Shown piece by piece: positions 8,076 through 15,089 of a stretch of 64,000 nucleotides of DNA. The notes beneath the pieces were generated by a model, which was not told the DNA's origin, did not search any database, and saw only the letters and a list, made by a program, of their open reading frames with translations. The first letter of the stretch is position 1, and each line of letters starts with the position of its first letter. The translations under genes and the position numbers were made by a program. The DNA is from Chitinophaga eiseniae (GTDB lineage: Bacteria > Bacteroidota > Bacteroidia > Chitinophagales > Chitinophagaceae), in the NCBI RefSeq assembly GCF_900167135.1, contig NZ_FUWZ01000002.1, positions 832,651-896,650 on the forward strand, read 5' to 3'.

Positions 8076-9234
8076 TAAAAATTTTTGAAACGCCAATTGA
8101 ATATGAACAGTGATATTCGTTTTCTAAATCCACGTAAAACCCACTTAACTTTTTCCACTTTATAACCGCCAATATTGCATTTAACGCATTAAGTTCAGCA
8201 ATTTGGATGTTAGTTACATAATCATTTTCATCAGTATCTTCAGGAAATGTGCGAAGTGAAATATGATCGTTTTTATTTGGTGTGCCAGAAGTAACTCTAA
8301 CAGCTCCGATCAGTTTATCTTCAACAACGTTTACCCCTAATCCTACATCGAAAAAGGCAACATTTGAAAGTATTAGATGATCAATTATCAGTTTCCTTAC
8401 AGAATTTCTATCGATACAAATGAACACATAGCTCATTTGATCCAGTTCATGTAAATTTTCTTCCTTTAAATAATAACCGTGTGGAATGATAGCTGTGTGC
8501 ATATTCGAATATTTCTTATGCAAGTATTCAACCTTTTTTAAATTTTCATTTAGGTCATTGATAGAGGCAGCTCCCGGACATCGAAAGGCATTGTGTTGAT
8601 CAAATGTATCTCCGTCAAATAAGTGAATTTCATTGACGGGAGTTTTAGCTAAAAAGTCCAATACGTAAGCACCTGTACCACCCAACCCTATTATGGCAAT
8701 CTTTTGCCCTGCAAGCTTTACATTTATTAATTCGATATTTGCTCTGCTAGCATTTGTATCTATATATTGAAATACAGTCTCATGCTCTATGTCGGGAATG
8801 GCTTTAAAAGTCTTTTCTGTTACATCTTCATCTAAAAACTTTGCGGGTCCAGAAATAATATCAGCGTATCGTTTAACCTTTTCATAATAATCAGAATAGC
8901 CATGTACAGGCTTATTGGAAAAGCTCCTGTCAATAGTTATCTGATTATTGAAAACTTGTTTAGTATTATTATGTTGAATTGAAGTGATTATTTCTCCAGA
9001 TATTTCACATGGGTTTTCACCCACAAAATGTATAACATGATTATCAGGCTTCGCTGTATGGATGTTGGATCTCATTGTTAGCGTACTAACAAGCATTCCA
9101 AAGGCTATTTTCTTATCATGATTTACATATGGAATGTGGTGGATAAGTAAATATCCACCACGTACTTCAATTTCATACCCTTCGTCTCGAAGGCGTTTAA
9201 GATCTGGACTATGATTTATCAGTTGCTGTGACAT
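8056..9234 (-). CDS. E1-like ThiF protein with N-terminal E2-like DUF6791 region
   Basis: A 392-aa protein from ATG 9234. The N-terminal ~150 residues (GYEIEVRGGYLLIHHIPYV, then HFVGENPCEISG with a lone cysteine near residue 76) fit the DUF6791 region that accompanies these E1 proteins and has been linked to E2 folds. The C-terminal half is a ThiF/E1 Rossmann domain: KIAIIGLGGTGAYVLDFLAK for nucleotide binding, then IHLFDGDTFDQHNAFR. The family adenylates the C-terminus of ubiquitin-like proteins. The gene overlaps the multi-ubiquitin gene by 26 nt and the DUF6527 gene by about 20 nt, so the three are a tightly coupled operon. Whether Cys 76 is catalytic is inference. Confidence 0.82.
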   Translation of the reverse strand: MSQQLINHSPDLKRLRDEGYEIEVRGGYLLIHHIPYVNHDKKIAFGMLVSTLTMRSNIHTAKPDNHVIHFVGENPCEISGEIITSIQHNNTKQVFNNQITIDRSFSNKPVHGYSDYYEKVKRYADIISGPAKFLDEDVTEKTFKAIPDIEHETVFQYIDTNASRANIELINVKLAGQKIAIIGLGGTGAYVLDFLAKTPVNEIHLFDGDTFDQHNAFRCPGAASINDLNENLKKVEYLHKKYSNMHTAIIPHGYYLKEENLHELDQMSYVFICIDRNSVRKLIIDHLILSNVAFFDVGLGVNVVEDKLIGAVRVTSGTPNKNDHISLRTFPEDTDENDYVTNIQIAELNALNAILAVIKWKKLSGFYVDLENEYHCSYSIGVSKIFNEDATT

Positions 9235-9910
9235 CAAACACCATTTTATTTTTTACACAAATAACTGCTCCTTTAACTAAAGTGCCTTCTGGTTTGGGTT
9301 CACAGCCACGACTATATGTCACTGTATATCCTTTATTAGGATTGTCATCATAACTTCCAAACGCAAGAGCTACTACCTGTTCAAAGGATATTAACGATTC
9401 ATGCCAAATCTTCTCTCGCGCGTTCACGATAATTCGGAACTCAACCACTTTCTTTTTTGAGAAAAACCTCTCTCTGCCTGGTCTCGCAAGGTCAACAACT
9501 TCGTCATCCATTATTTGGTCATCTTGCCAATCTCCTGGAATATCAAGAAAAATATCATCCTCAGCAGGGATGTTTCCCAATTCTCGAATCTGAATACCCC
9601 TTATGTACCGTTTATACCAGGTAAACGGTTGATTATTAATCGAAAATTCTAGCTTTTTCTTTACGAAAAAATATTCCGTATCGGGACGTGCAAGGTTGAC
9701 TTGCTTATCATTTTCTATTAGCTCATCTTTATAGGGCTTGCTGATAGATAGGTACAGTTCGGTATCCAATGGAATACCACCTATTTCCTTTAATTCTGCG
9801 CCAGTTTTGTATTGATCGAAGGTCTCATATTCCTTTCCCTCAATAACAAACTTTAATGGAACACCATGATTATGGGCATGGCCTAACCCTTCATTATGAA
9901 TTGGATTCAT
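9209..9910 (-). CDS. Multi-ubiquitin protein (three beta-grasp domains)
   Basis: A 233-aa protein with three tandem ubiquitin-like units, about residues 18-86, 87-153 and 154-233. Units 1 and 2 align internally (AELKEIGGIPLDTELYL / IQIRELGNIPAEDDIFL; VNLARPDTEYFFVKKK / VDLARPGRERFFSKKK). The third is shorter and ends FDVTATDKS, without a Gly-Gly tail. The N-terminus has a His-rich HAHNHG segment. It is presumably the modifier handled by the adjacent E1-like protein. It is first in the operon and AT-rich. A 25-bp inverted repeat lies 124 nt upstream. Related operons have been linked to anti-phage functions, but the target here is unknown. Confidence 0.85.
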   Translation of the reverse strand: MNPIHNEGLGHAHNHGVPLKFVIEGKEYETFDQYKTGAELKEIGGIPLDTELYLSISKPYKDELIENDKQVNLARPDTEYFFVKKKLEFSINNQPFTWYKRYIRGIQIRELGNIPAEDDIFLDIPGDWQDDQIMDDEVVDLARPGRERFFSKKKVVEFRIIVNAREKIWHESLISFEQVVALAFGSYDDNPNKGYTVTYSRGCEPKPEGTLVKGAVICVKNKMVFDVTATDKS

Positions 9911-10033
9911 TTGTTAATTTTAATTTTATCAAAAAAGTGGCTTGGGTTATGTCAAGTATTTGACAATAGAATTGGCTACAGCCAAAAGTTAAGTAGCTGC
10001 TTTTCAAAAATTTAAAAGTTTAAAATTATCCAG

Positions 10034-10058
10034 CATACCAGTATAATATACCGGTATG
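10034..10058. promoter_or_regulatory. 25-bp near-perfect inverted repeat (putative operator)
   Basis: The half-site CATACC(A/G)GTATA is mirrored around a central A/T base. Only one position per arm differs. It lies between the multi-ubiquitin gene and the divergent small-RNA promoter, placed to control either. No T-tail, so a protein-binding site is more likely than a terminator. Confidence 0.6.
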
Positions 10059-10075
10059 TAAAAATCACTAGAAGC

Positions 10076-10106
10076 TTGTTTATTCCAAATAAAGAGAGTA
10101 GCTTTG
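10076..10106 (+). promoter_or_regulatory. Promoter of predicted small RNA
   Basis: TTG (10076-10078) and TAGCTTTG (10099-10106) with 20 nt between them match the Bacteroidota -33/-7 arrangement very well. No open reading frame follows before the terminator at 10168-10200. Confidence 0.65.
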
Positions 10107-10111
10107 AGGTG

Positions 10112-10198
10112 CGAAAACATAACTACCAAAAGCCTCGCAAGGGCCTTTGTCTCTGTTAAAGGAATTTAAGCCAGGTGATTTTCGCCTGGCTTTATCTT
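10112..10198 (+). ncRNA. Predicted small RNA, about 87 nt
   Basis: Defined by the promoter at 10076-10106 and the intrinsic terminator at 10168-10200. Three possible hairpins: TGCGA/TCGCA (about 10110-10139), CCTTT/AAAGG (10144-10162), and the terminator stem AAGCCAGG/CCTGGCTT (10168-10192). No coding frame of useful length. It sits between the ubiquitin-like operon and the DUF2188 gene. Function unknown; it could regulate either neighbour or be an RNA component of the defence island. Confidence 0.5.
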
Positions 10199-10200
10199 TT
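10168..10200 (+). terminator. Intrinsic terminator of the predicted small RNA
   Basis: Perfect 8-bp stem AAGCCAGG (10168-10175) / CCTGGCTT (10185-10192), 9-nt loop, T-rich tail TTTATCTTTT. In the other direction it could also end the DUF2188 transcript. Confidence 0.7.
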
Positions 10201-10216
10201 GCGATAGACTCTCATA

Positions 10217-10462
10217 CTAATGCTTCTTATCTATTACAGAATGAGGGTCATTTCCCGGCTTAACGGTATCACTATCTCTTATGGGGCCTCCATTGGGCCG
10301 ATGAATCCTCACTTCACCACCACCGTTGTTCGATGCGTAGTGTTTAGCAATTTGCTCTGCTTCTTTTTGCGTAGAAGCGATAGCGGAGGCTCTTTTACCT
10401 CCCTCTTTTTGGACATTCCAATCGGCTTGTCCCTTCTTTTGTGTTACGTGATAATTTGACAT
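10217..10462 (-). CDS. DUF2188 domain small protein
   Basis: An 81-aa protein from ATG 10462. The sequence MSNYHVTQKKGQADWNVQKE, followed by a GGKRAS segment and AEQIAKHYA then GGGEVRIHRPNG, is typical of the small DUF2188 family (a short beta-beta-alpha-beta unit with no known biochemical role). The frame stays open upstream to 10609, but that extension is AT-rich low-complexity sequence and is probably untranslated. It is divergent from the XRE operon. DUF2188 genes are frequent cargo of mobile elements, which fits this island. Confidence 0.75.
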   Translation of the reverse strand: MSNYHVTQKKGQADWNVQKEGGKRASAIASTQKEAEQIAKHYASNNGGGEVRIHRPNGGPIRDSDTVKPGNDPHSVIDKKH

Positions 10463-10539
10463 ATTATACAATTTGCTACAAATGTACGATGAAAAAATGA
10501 TAATACCAAGTTTAATAAAATATTTATTTTGATAAGTTA

Positions 10540-10654
10540 TGTAAAACTTTACGATAAGTTTGATAAAAATTAGCGTCAAGTTTTGTAAAATACATTTGGA
10601 CTTGCGCAAAATAAATGTTAGTTTTGCTTGCTAAACCGGAATAAAATTGTAAAA
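10540..10654. promoter_or_regulatory. Three TGTAAAA boxes upstream of the XRE gene
   Basis: TGTAAAA occurs at 10540-10546, 10584-10590 and 10648-10654, the first inside the palindrome-like GTAAAACTTTAC. The boxes flank the promoter of the XRE-led operon and are candidate binding sites for the encoded regulator. This is inferred from position and repetition only; the region is AT-rich, so chance repeats are possible. Confidence 0.35.
10595..10626 (+). promoter_or_regulatory. Promoter of the XRE-ImmA-helicase operon
   Basis: TTTG (10595-10598) and TAGTTTTG (10619-10626) spaced by 20 nt match the Bacteroidota consensus. Transcription would start near 10633, about 23 nt before the XRE ATG. Confidence 0.7.
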
Positions 10655-10655
10655 C

Positions 10656-11009
10656 ATGCTACCTGATTCAGAATTGTTTTATAAGCAGCTGGCTGAGCAA
10701 ATAAAATTCGAACGGGTTAAAAAAGATATCAGCCAGCAGAATTTAGCAGATTACCTTGGATTGTCCAGGACATCTGTTATGAATATTGAAACAAGTCGAC
10801 ATAAGCCCTCATTGTATCAAGTGCTACAAATTGCTACCTATTTAAATATTGATTATACGACCCTTATACCTTTTAAGTCCACAAAAGCCGATGATAATAA
10901 TAGCGATTCTGTAGAATTAAAAGAAGGTTTAACTGATCAAGGATCAATTGATGAACTGGATAAATCTTCGAAAGCAGCTATAACGAACTTCTTGTCTGGC
11001 CTTAAATAG
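10656..11009 (+). CDS. XRE-family helix-turn-helix regulator
   Basis: A 117-aa protein with an N-terminal Cro/C1-type HTH (about residues 8-65): FERVKKDISQQNLADYLGLS, then RTSVMNIETSRHKPS. The C-terminal ~45 residues are acidic and polar. Probably a DNA-binding repressor of its own operon. The stop is 8 nt before the ImmA/IrrE gene, a pairing seen in phage, ICE and toxin-antitoxin loci where the peptidase cleaves the XRE protein to derepress the operon. That regulatory logic is inferred here. Confidence 0.88.
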   Translation: MLPDSELFYKQLAEQIKFERVKKDISQQNLADYLGLSRTSVMNIETSRHKPSLYQVLQIATYLNIDYTTLIPFKSTKADDNNSDSVELKEGLTDQGSIDELDKSSKAAITNFLSGLK

Positions 11010-11017
11010 TTTTTACC

Positions 11018-11533
11018 ATGAACATTAAGTTAATTCATAGTAAGGTTAATGCAGTTTTAAAGGCTGCGTCACCAATTACTCTACCCGTAGACATAGAAAG
11101 TATCGCAAAAAAAAGAGGTTTGGATGTTCTTCCTTACGAGTTGGGACCTGACGTTTCGGGCCTATTAGCTATTAAAGATGGTAAAGGAACAATTGGCTAC
11201 AATTCCACCGAAACTAGAGTAAGAAGACGCTTTACAATAGCCCACGAACTTGGGCATTATGAACTTCATAAAGAAAAGTCTGATCTCTTTGTCGATAAGC
11301 AGTTCATTTACAGAAGTCAAAACTCACCCATTACAGTTGACCACCAAATAATGGAACATGAGGCAAATTACTTTGCATCTTGCATTTTGATGCCTACTGA
11401 CCAGGTTAGAAAGGAGCTGGAAAAAATGGATATTGATCTTGTTTCAGAAGAGGGAATTAAGCACCTGGCAAAGGTATTTGAAGTAAGCACTACTGCAATG
11501 TCGTTACGCATTGATAAACTTGGCTTTTTCTAA
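11018..11533 (+). CDS. ImmA/IrrE family zinc metallopeptidase
   Basis: A 171-aa protein with the gluzincin signature HELGH (in FTIAHELGHYELH, about residues 75-87) and a downstream conserved Glu in MEHEANYFASCILMP, the third metal ligand of the family. ImmA/IrrE proteins cleave XRE repressors in response to DNA damage or other stress. Placed 8 nt after the XRE gene and 52 nt before the helicase gene. It most likely senses a signal and inactivates the upstream regulator, switching on the operon. Confidence 0.88.
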   Translation: MNIKLIHSKVNAVLKAASPITLPVDIESIAKKRGLDVLPYELGPDVSGLLAIKDGKGTIGYNSTETRVRRRFTIAHELGHYELHKEKSDLFVDKQFIYRSQNSPITVDHQIMEHEANYFASCILMPTDQVRKELEKMDIDLVSEEGIKHLAKVFEVSTTAMSLRIDKLGFF

Positions 11534-11585
11534 TTATACTAGAGAAATCAAATGTTTTACTTTTTTTTCAATCAAAAAATATTCT

Positions 11586-12641
11586 ATGGCAAAAGAAAAA
11601 TGGTTGATAGATTTAAGTGAGATGGACGAGTTTCAGCGGCAGATTTTGGAATTAAGTACTGAAGACAGTTACCTGATAAGGGGATGCGCAGGAAGTGGAA
11701 AAACAATACTTGCTTTGCGAAGAGCACATGACATTAAAATAAAATCCATTGCAGAGAAAAAGCCGGTAAGCTTCACACTGTTGGTGTATACGAAAGCTCT
11801 TCGTTCTTTTATAAAATCTGGTGTTTTGGAGTTGGGATTGGATTTAAATCAAGTGGTTCATTATGACGTGTGGGATGAAAGTGCTGTTGATTATATTGTG
11901 GTAGATGAAGTGCAGGATTTTGATAAGGAAAAAATAGAAGCTGTAAGGAATGCAGCCAATATATCAATGATGCTTTACGGAGATTCTCACCAGCAGGTTT
12001 ATCATGGTAAAATGAGTACAGAAGAAATAGCTGATTTTCTCAAACTTCCTCAAAAGGAATTATTAAGAAATTATCGTCTTCCTAAAACTATAGCATCTTT
12101 CGTTTCGCATGTTAGTGATGATCTATTACTTGAAAACAAATGTGTTAAACTGGGGACTGAAAAACCAAGAATCATAAAGTTTGCCACTTGGCAACAGGAG
12201 CTTGACTTTATAATGAATGAAATAAGAACGAGGAATTTAACTGATACAGCTATATTGTTGCCATATAATACTAAGAGTGCTGCCAACTATGTTCCAAGAA
12301 ATGTTCATAGAAATGTTGAATCTGTAAGTGAATATCTTGATAGCCAGGGATTTAGTCATGAATTCAAGATGCGAGATGATAACGACTGGGATAGGTCAGA
12401 TTTAGACTTTGACTCAGAGTTGCCCAAAGTTCTCACTTGGCATAGTGCTAAAGGGTTGCAATTTGAGGCAGTTTTTATGCCCTTTTGCGAATATCCATAT
12501 CATGATGATTGGTTTGTTGAAAATTATAAAAAGCCGCTTTATGTAGGGCTAACTCGAAGCTATAAGCACTTATATTTAACGCATTCAGGAAATGTTTCTC
12601 CATTTTTCAAGAAGATACCTCCGTTTAAGTACGATAATTAA
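11586..12641 (+). CDS. Compact SF1 (UvrD-like) helicase/ATPase
   Basis: A 351-aa protein from ATG 11586 (the frame opens at 11511 but that overlaps immA). Superfamily 1 motifs in order: Q-motif DEFQRQIL, Walker A GCAGSGKT (about residues 33-40), Walker B VVDEVQDF, motif III YGDSHQQVYHG, motif IV LRNYRLPKTIASF, motif V LTWHSAKGLQFEAVF, motif VI YVGLTRSYKHLYL. It is about half the size of UvrD or Rep, lacking the large 1B/2B insertions and any nuclease domain, so it may be a DNA or RNA translocase or a sensor ATPase instead of a repair helicase. The next gene starts 6 nt after its stop, so the pair should act together. Confidence 0.85.
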   Translation: MAKEKWLIDLSEMDEFQRQILELSTEDSYLIRGCAGSGKTILALRRAHDIKIKSIAEKKPVSFTLLVYTKALRSFIKSGVLELGLDLNQVVHYDVWDESAVDYIVVDEVQDFDKEKIEAVRNAANISMMLYGDSHQQVYHGKMSTEEIADFLKLPQKELLRNYRLPKTIASFVSHVSDDLLLENKCVKLGTEKPRIIKFATWQQELDFIMNEIRTRNLTDTAILLPYNTKSAANYVPRNVHRNVESVSEYLDSQGFSHEFKMRDDNDWDRSDLDFDSELPKVLTWHSAKGLQFEAVFMPFCEYPYHDDWFVENYKKPLYVGLTRSYKHLYLTHSGNVSPFFKKIPPFKYDN

Positions 12642-12647
12642 GTTTAC

Positions 12648-14591
12648 ATGAACTACTACTACTATCCTTTATGCTCAAAAGAATTCACATTTGAAAATAT
12701 ATTTTCTAGTGAATCTGTGTCTCCTCCAAAGGTTTATGAACTTAGAGGTTTCGGTACTGATTTTTTCTTTAAAATTGAATCATTTCATCATGATGAAATG
12801 ATTGTTTTATATAATAAGGCTCCAAAATATTCGGTTATAGAATCGACTTCTAACTTTTCAAAATTCATTTTAAAGGTTAGTGAAGAGGCGATCGATTTGA
12901 AAAAAATAATCTTTGTTTCTGAGGGCATTATTGGATATCCAAGTACCATCTATCTTAATAAAAATAATTTCGAGTTGCTTTTTTTCTCAGAAAAAGAGCT
13001 TATAACTTTCTGTTTGAAATCAGAAGTTTCACTTTTAACTAAAGGATACAAAAAGTATAAAAATAATTTTAAAGTTATCGATGAAGAGGATTGTGTATAT
13101 TTTGATACCAGTTCACTTATGCAGATTGAAATCAATAGCACCGAAATTAATGAGACCATTGATTCGGACCGTAAATTTAATTTTTTTAAAGGTTTTTGTT
13201 ATGGATTAGCCACTGGGTTATTGAAAAGTGGTTCGAAAATGGAAATGCTCTTAAAACGCTCTCTTCAAGATATTACGAACTCATTTGCAGAGTTTAAAAA
13301 TAGGATGGATCACGAAAACAGATGGGATTCAGGAAGAGTAGGAAGTAGTAAAAAAATTGAAAGAGATATATTCAGAACATTTAGTGATAGAGTACTAGAT
13401 GCTATTCAATATGCGGAATCTAGTTTCAATTCATATCTTCCTGGAGAGAGTTATTCTGAGAAGCTGTTGAATAAATATATCCATAAAAAACTTGAGTCAG
13501 AGGGGTATACAAATGAGGAGATAGAGCAATTTCTGAGGTTCAAGAAAATGGAGGAATTGTTACTGGGATCGAATTTTTTATCAACGGTAAAGACTAATTA
13601 CCTGAAAAGTGAAAGTAATAATCCTTCTATATATTTTGAAATTTTAAGGGATGTAATTAAGCGATATTCTATCCCCAGAAATTATAGTTCCGATTCAGAA
13701 AGATTGTCTAAAGATAGTTTGACAGATCAATTCAAAAAGACCATTTTTGATCTGAGTAAAACAGTAGAGTCGGGTGTAAAAAAAGTTAGTATTAACAGCG
13801 ATTTGAATCTATCGGGAATTTCATATAACAATGTAAGAAACGAAGTTAGTATTCAAGTGCCTTTTAAAGATTTAGAGCAATCTACATTAAATGAATATTT
13901 AATTGTCTTAAATGTAATTTTACAAAATCCAAAGAGAAGAAAAGGAGAAGCTCGAAAAGAGGAAATATTGCATATTGTTGATAATGTAGCGTCGGGAATA
14001 AGCAAAAGTGTGGATGGGAAGAATACTAGTCTATATCAATATCTAAATGGAGAAATTAATGAATATGATTCAAACAAGGTTCACTCGATAGTAATGAAAA
14101 ACTTCATCGCTTTCTCTTTTAATTCAGATAGCATTGAAAAGCTTGAAAATTATTTGAATGCAAAAGCTCTAGATTTAAAGTGGATGGCATTTAGTTTCTG
14201 GTGCTGTTTTAACGGCTTTGCAAATATCAGCGGCAATTTTGTTTCAATATTTTTCGATGAAAATAGCAGTTCGGGTGACTATGTAGATCAGTTTGTTAAT
14301 GAGTGCTATTTTAATGGGGAATATTTATCAAATGACCGAATTGAAGATAATCCAGCGAATTCAGATATTCCACAGCAATTAGATAATAATCACAGGGAGA
14401 AGGTTGTATTTGAGAAATATATAGAAGGGAAGTTTAAACTTTCATTGGCCCAATTTCAGGAGGTATTGAAATTGGGTAGTAAAGAAAAAATGGTCGAAGA
14501 ATTGAAAAGTAGGTATAGGATTTCTAAAAAAGATGGCTTAAAGCTAATGACGCATGTTGATGAAGCATTTAATAATTTGTCATTATTTTAA
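12648..14591 (+). CDS. Unrecognised 647-aa protein, last gene of the XRE-ImmA-helicase operon
   Basis: I do not recognise any family. The protein is acidic to neutral, rich in Asn, Ser, Lys and Glu, with no signal peptide and no clear membrane span. An N-terminal ~140 residues are predicted mainly beta (many aromatic and alternating hydrophobic residues). The middle (about 165-320) is helical, including MEMLLKRSLQDITNSFAEFK and EGYTNEEIEQFLRFKKMEEL. The C-terminal tail has two helical segments (KFKLSLAQFQEVLKLGSKEK; LKLMTHVDEAF). No Walker, HNH, PD-(D/E)XK or HEXXH motif is evident. Coupling to a helicase and an XRE/ImmA switch suggests an effector or target-recognition subunit of a defence module; that is inference. 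Confidence 0.8.
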   Translation: MNYYYYPLCSKEFTFENIFSSESVSPPKVYELRGFGTDFFFKIESFHHDEMIVLYNKAPKYSVIESTSNFSKFILKVSEEAIDLKKIIFVSEGIIGYPSTIYLNKNNFELLFFSEKELITFCLKSEVSLLTKGYKKYKNNFKVIDEEDCVYFDTSSLMQIEINSTEINETIDSDRKFNFFKGFCYGLATGLLKSGSKMEMLLKRSLQDITNSFAEFKNRMDHENRWDSGRVGSSKKIERDIFRTFSDRVLDAIQYAESSFNSYLPGESYSEKLLNKYIHKKLESEGYTNEEIEQFLRFKKMEELLLGSNFLSTVKTNYLKSESNNPSIYFEILRDVIKRYSIPRNYSSDSERLSKDSLTDQFKKTIFDLSKTVESGVKKVSINSDLNLSGISYNNVRNEVSIQVPFKDLEQSTLNEYLIVLNVILQNPKRRKGEARKEEILHIVDNVASGISKSVDGKNTSLYQYLNGEINEYDSNKVHSIVMKNFIAFSFNSDSIEKLENYLNAKALDLKWMAFSFWCCFNGFANISGNFVSIFFDENSSSGDYVDQFVNECYFNGEYLSNDRIEDNPANSDIPQQLDNNHREKVVFEKYIEGKFKLSLAQFQEVLKLGSKEKMVEELKSRYRISKKDGLKLMTHVDEAFNNLSLF

Positions 14592-14719
14592 CCTTTTTAT
14601 AATTGCATTACGTGTTAGAACGCTTATTAAACACATTTATCAAACTTCAATTCATAACTCTAATTCTTATGGCCGAAGTTCGGGGAAGCCTACACCATTG
14701 CTTTGGGTTACTCAGGGAC

Positions 14720-14752
14720 GCGATTCTGATGGCAGAGAGTCGCATTTTCTTT
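14720..14752 (+). terminator. Intrinsic terminator downstream of the 647-aa gene
   Basis: GCGATTCT (14720-14727) pairs with AGAGTCGC (14736-14743) with one G-T pair, followed by ATTTTCTTT. It likely ends the XRE-ImmA-helicase operon, 130 nt past the last stop. Confidence 0.6.
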
Positions 14753-14883
14753 GGCGCTACTTTTTTCATGCGAGATTTTTTAGGTTTTTAATAAGAAATA
14801 TTAACGGAGAGTCTATAACAAAAGAATGACAGCATCAACTGTTTCCGCTATTGTAAAATAGCGCTTTCCTCTGCGGCCTGAAG

Positions 14884-15030
14884 TCAATCCTGAACATATA
14901 CTTTTAAAAAAGCGGGCGTACCTACACCACCGCCCCCTTTACCACTAAGGTCCCTGTGGGTGTCCACAGCTCTTTCTCCCATTACTTCTGTGTCATAAAA
15001 GCCGCTTTTTTTGTCGTGAATGCCCGCCAC
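14884..15030 (-). CDS. Possible 48-aa ORF or gene fragment
   Basis: Reverse strand, GTG start at 15030, stop at 14884-14886. The translation includes HDKKSGFYDTEVMGERAVDT followed by HRDLSGKGGGGVGTP, and its composition looks protein-like and GC-richer than the island. An in-frame stop lies shortly upstream and no good ATG exists, so it may be a remnant of a gene interrupted by the island. Family not recognised. Confidence 0.3.
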   Translation of the reverse strand: MAGIHDKKSGFYDTEVMGERAVDTHRDLSGKGGGGVGTPAFLKVYVQD

Positions 15031-15089
15031 CTTATTTGTGGCCTTCTGCTATTTTTGAACTATCTTATTAAACAATAAAACCCATCGAC

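Larger units (their letters stand above)
14592..15089. other. Right edge of the island, no confident gene
   Basis: The left part is AT-rich like the island and ends around 14.86 kb, where composition returns to that of the chromosome. It contains the terminator at 14720-14752. A short reverse-strand open frame (14884-15030) is listed separately. No copy of the tRNA-Ser 3' end was found here, so the right attachment site could not be placed. Confidence 0.5.

Noticed and set aside
9209..9910. Reading the multi-ubiquitin gene as part of a BilABCD-type system
   Set aside because: No JAB-type isopeptidase and no separate E2 gene are present; the gene set fits the multi-ubiquitin/DUF6527 type instead.
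11586..14591. Gabija-like system (UvrD-like GajB)
   Set aside because: No OLD-type ATPase/TOPRIM nuclease (GajA) is encoded; the partner protein shows no Walker motifs.
14600..14829. Short plus-strand frames after the 647-aa gene
   Set aside because: They overlap each other and run through the terminator hairpin.
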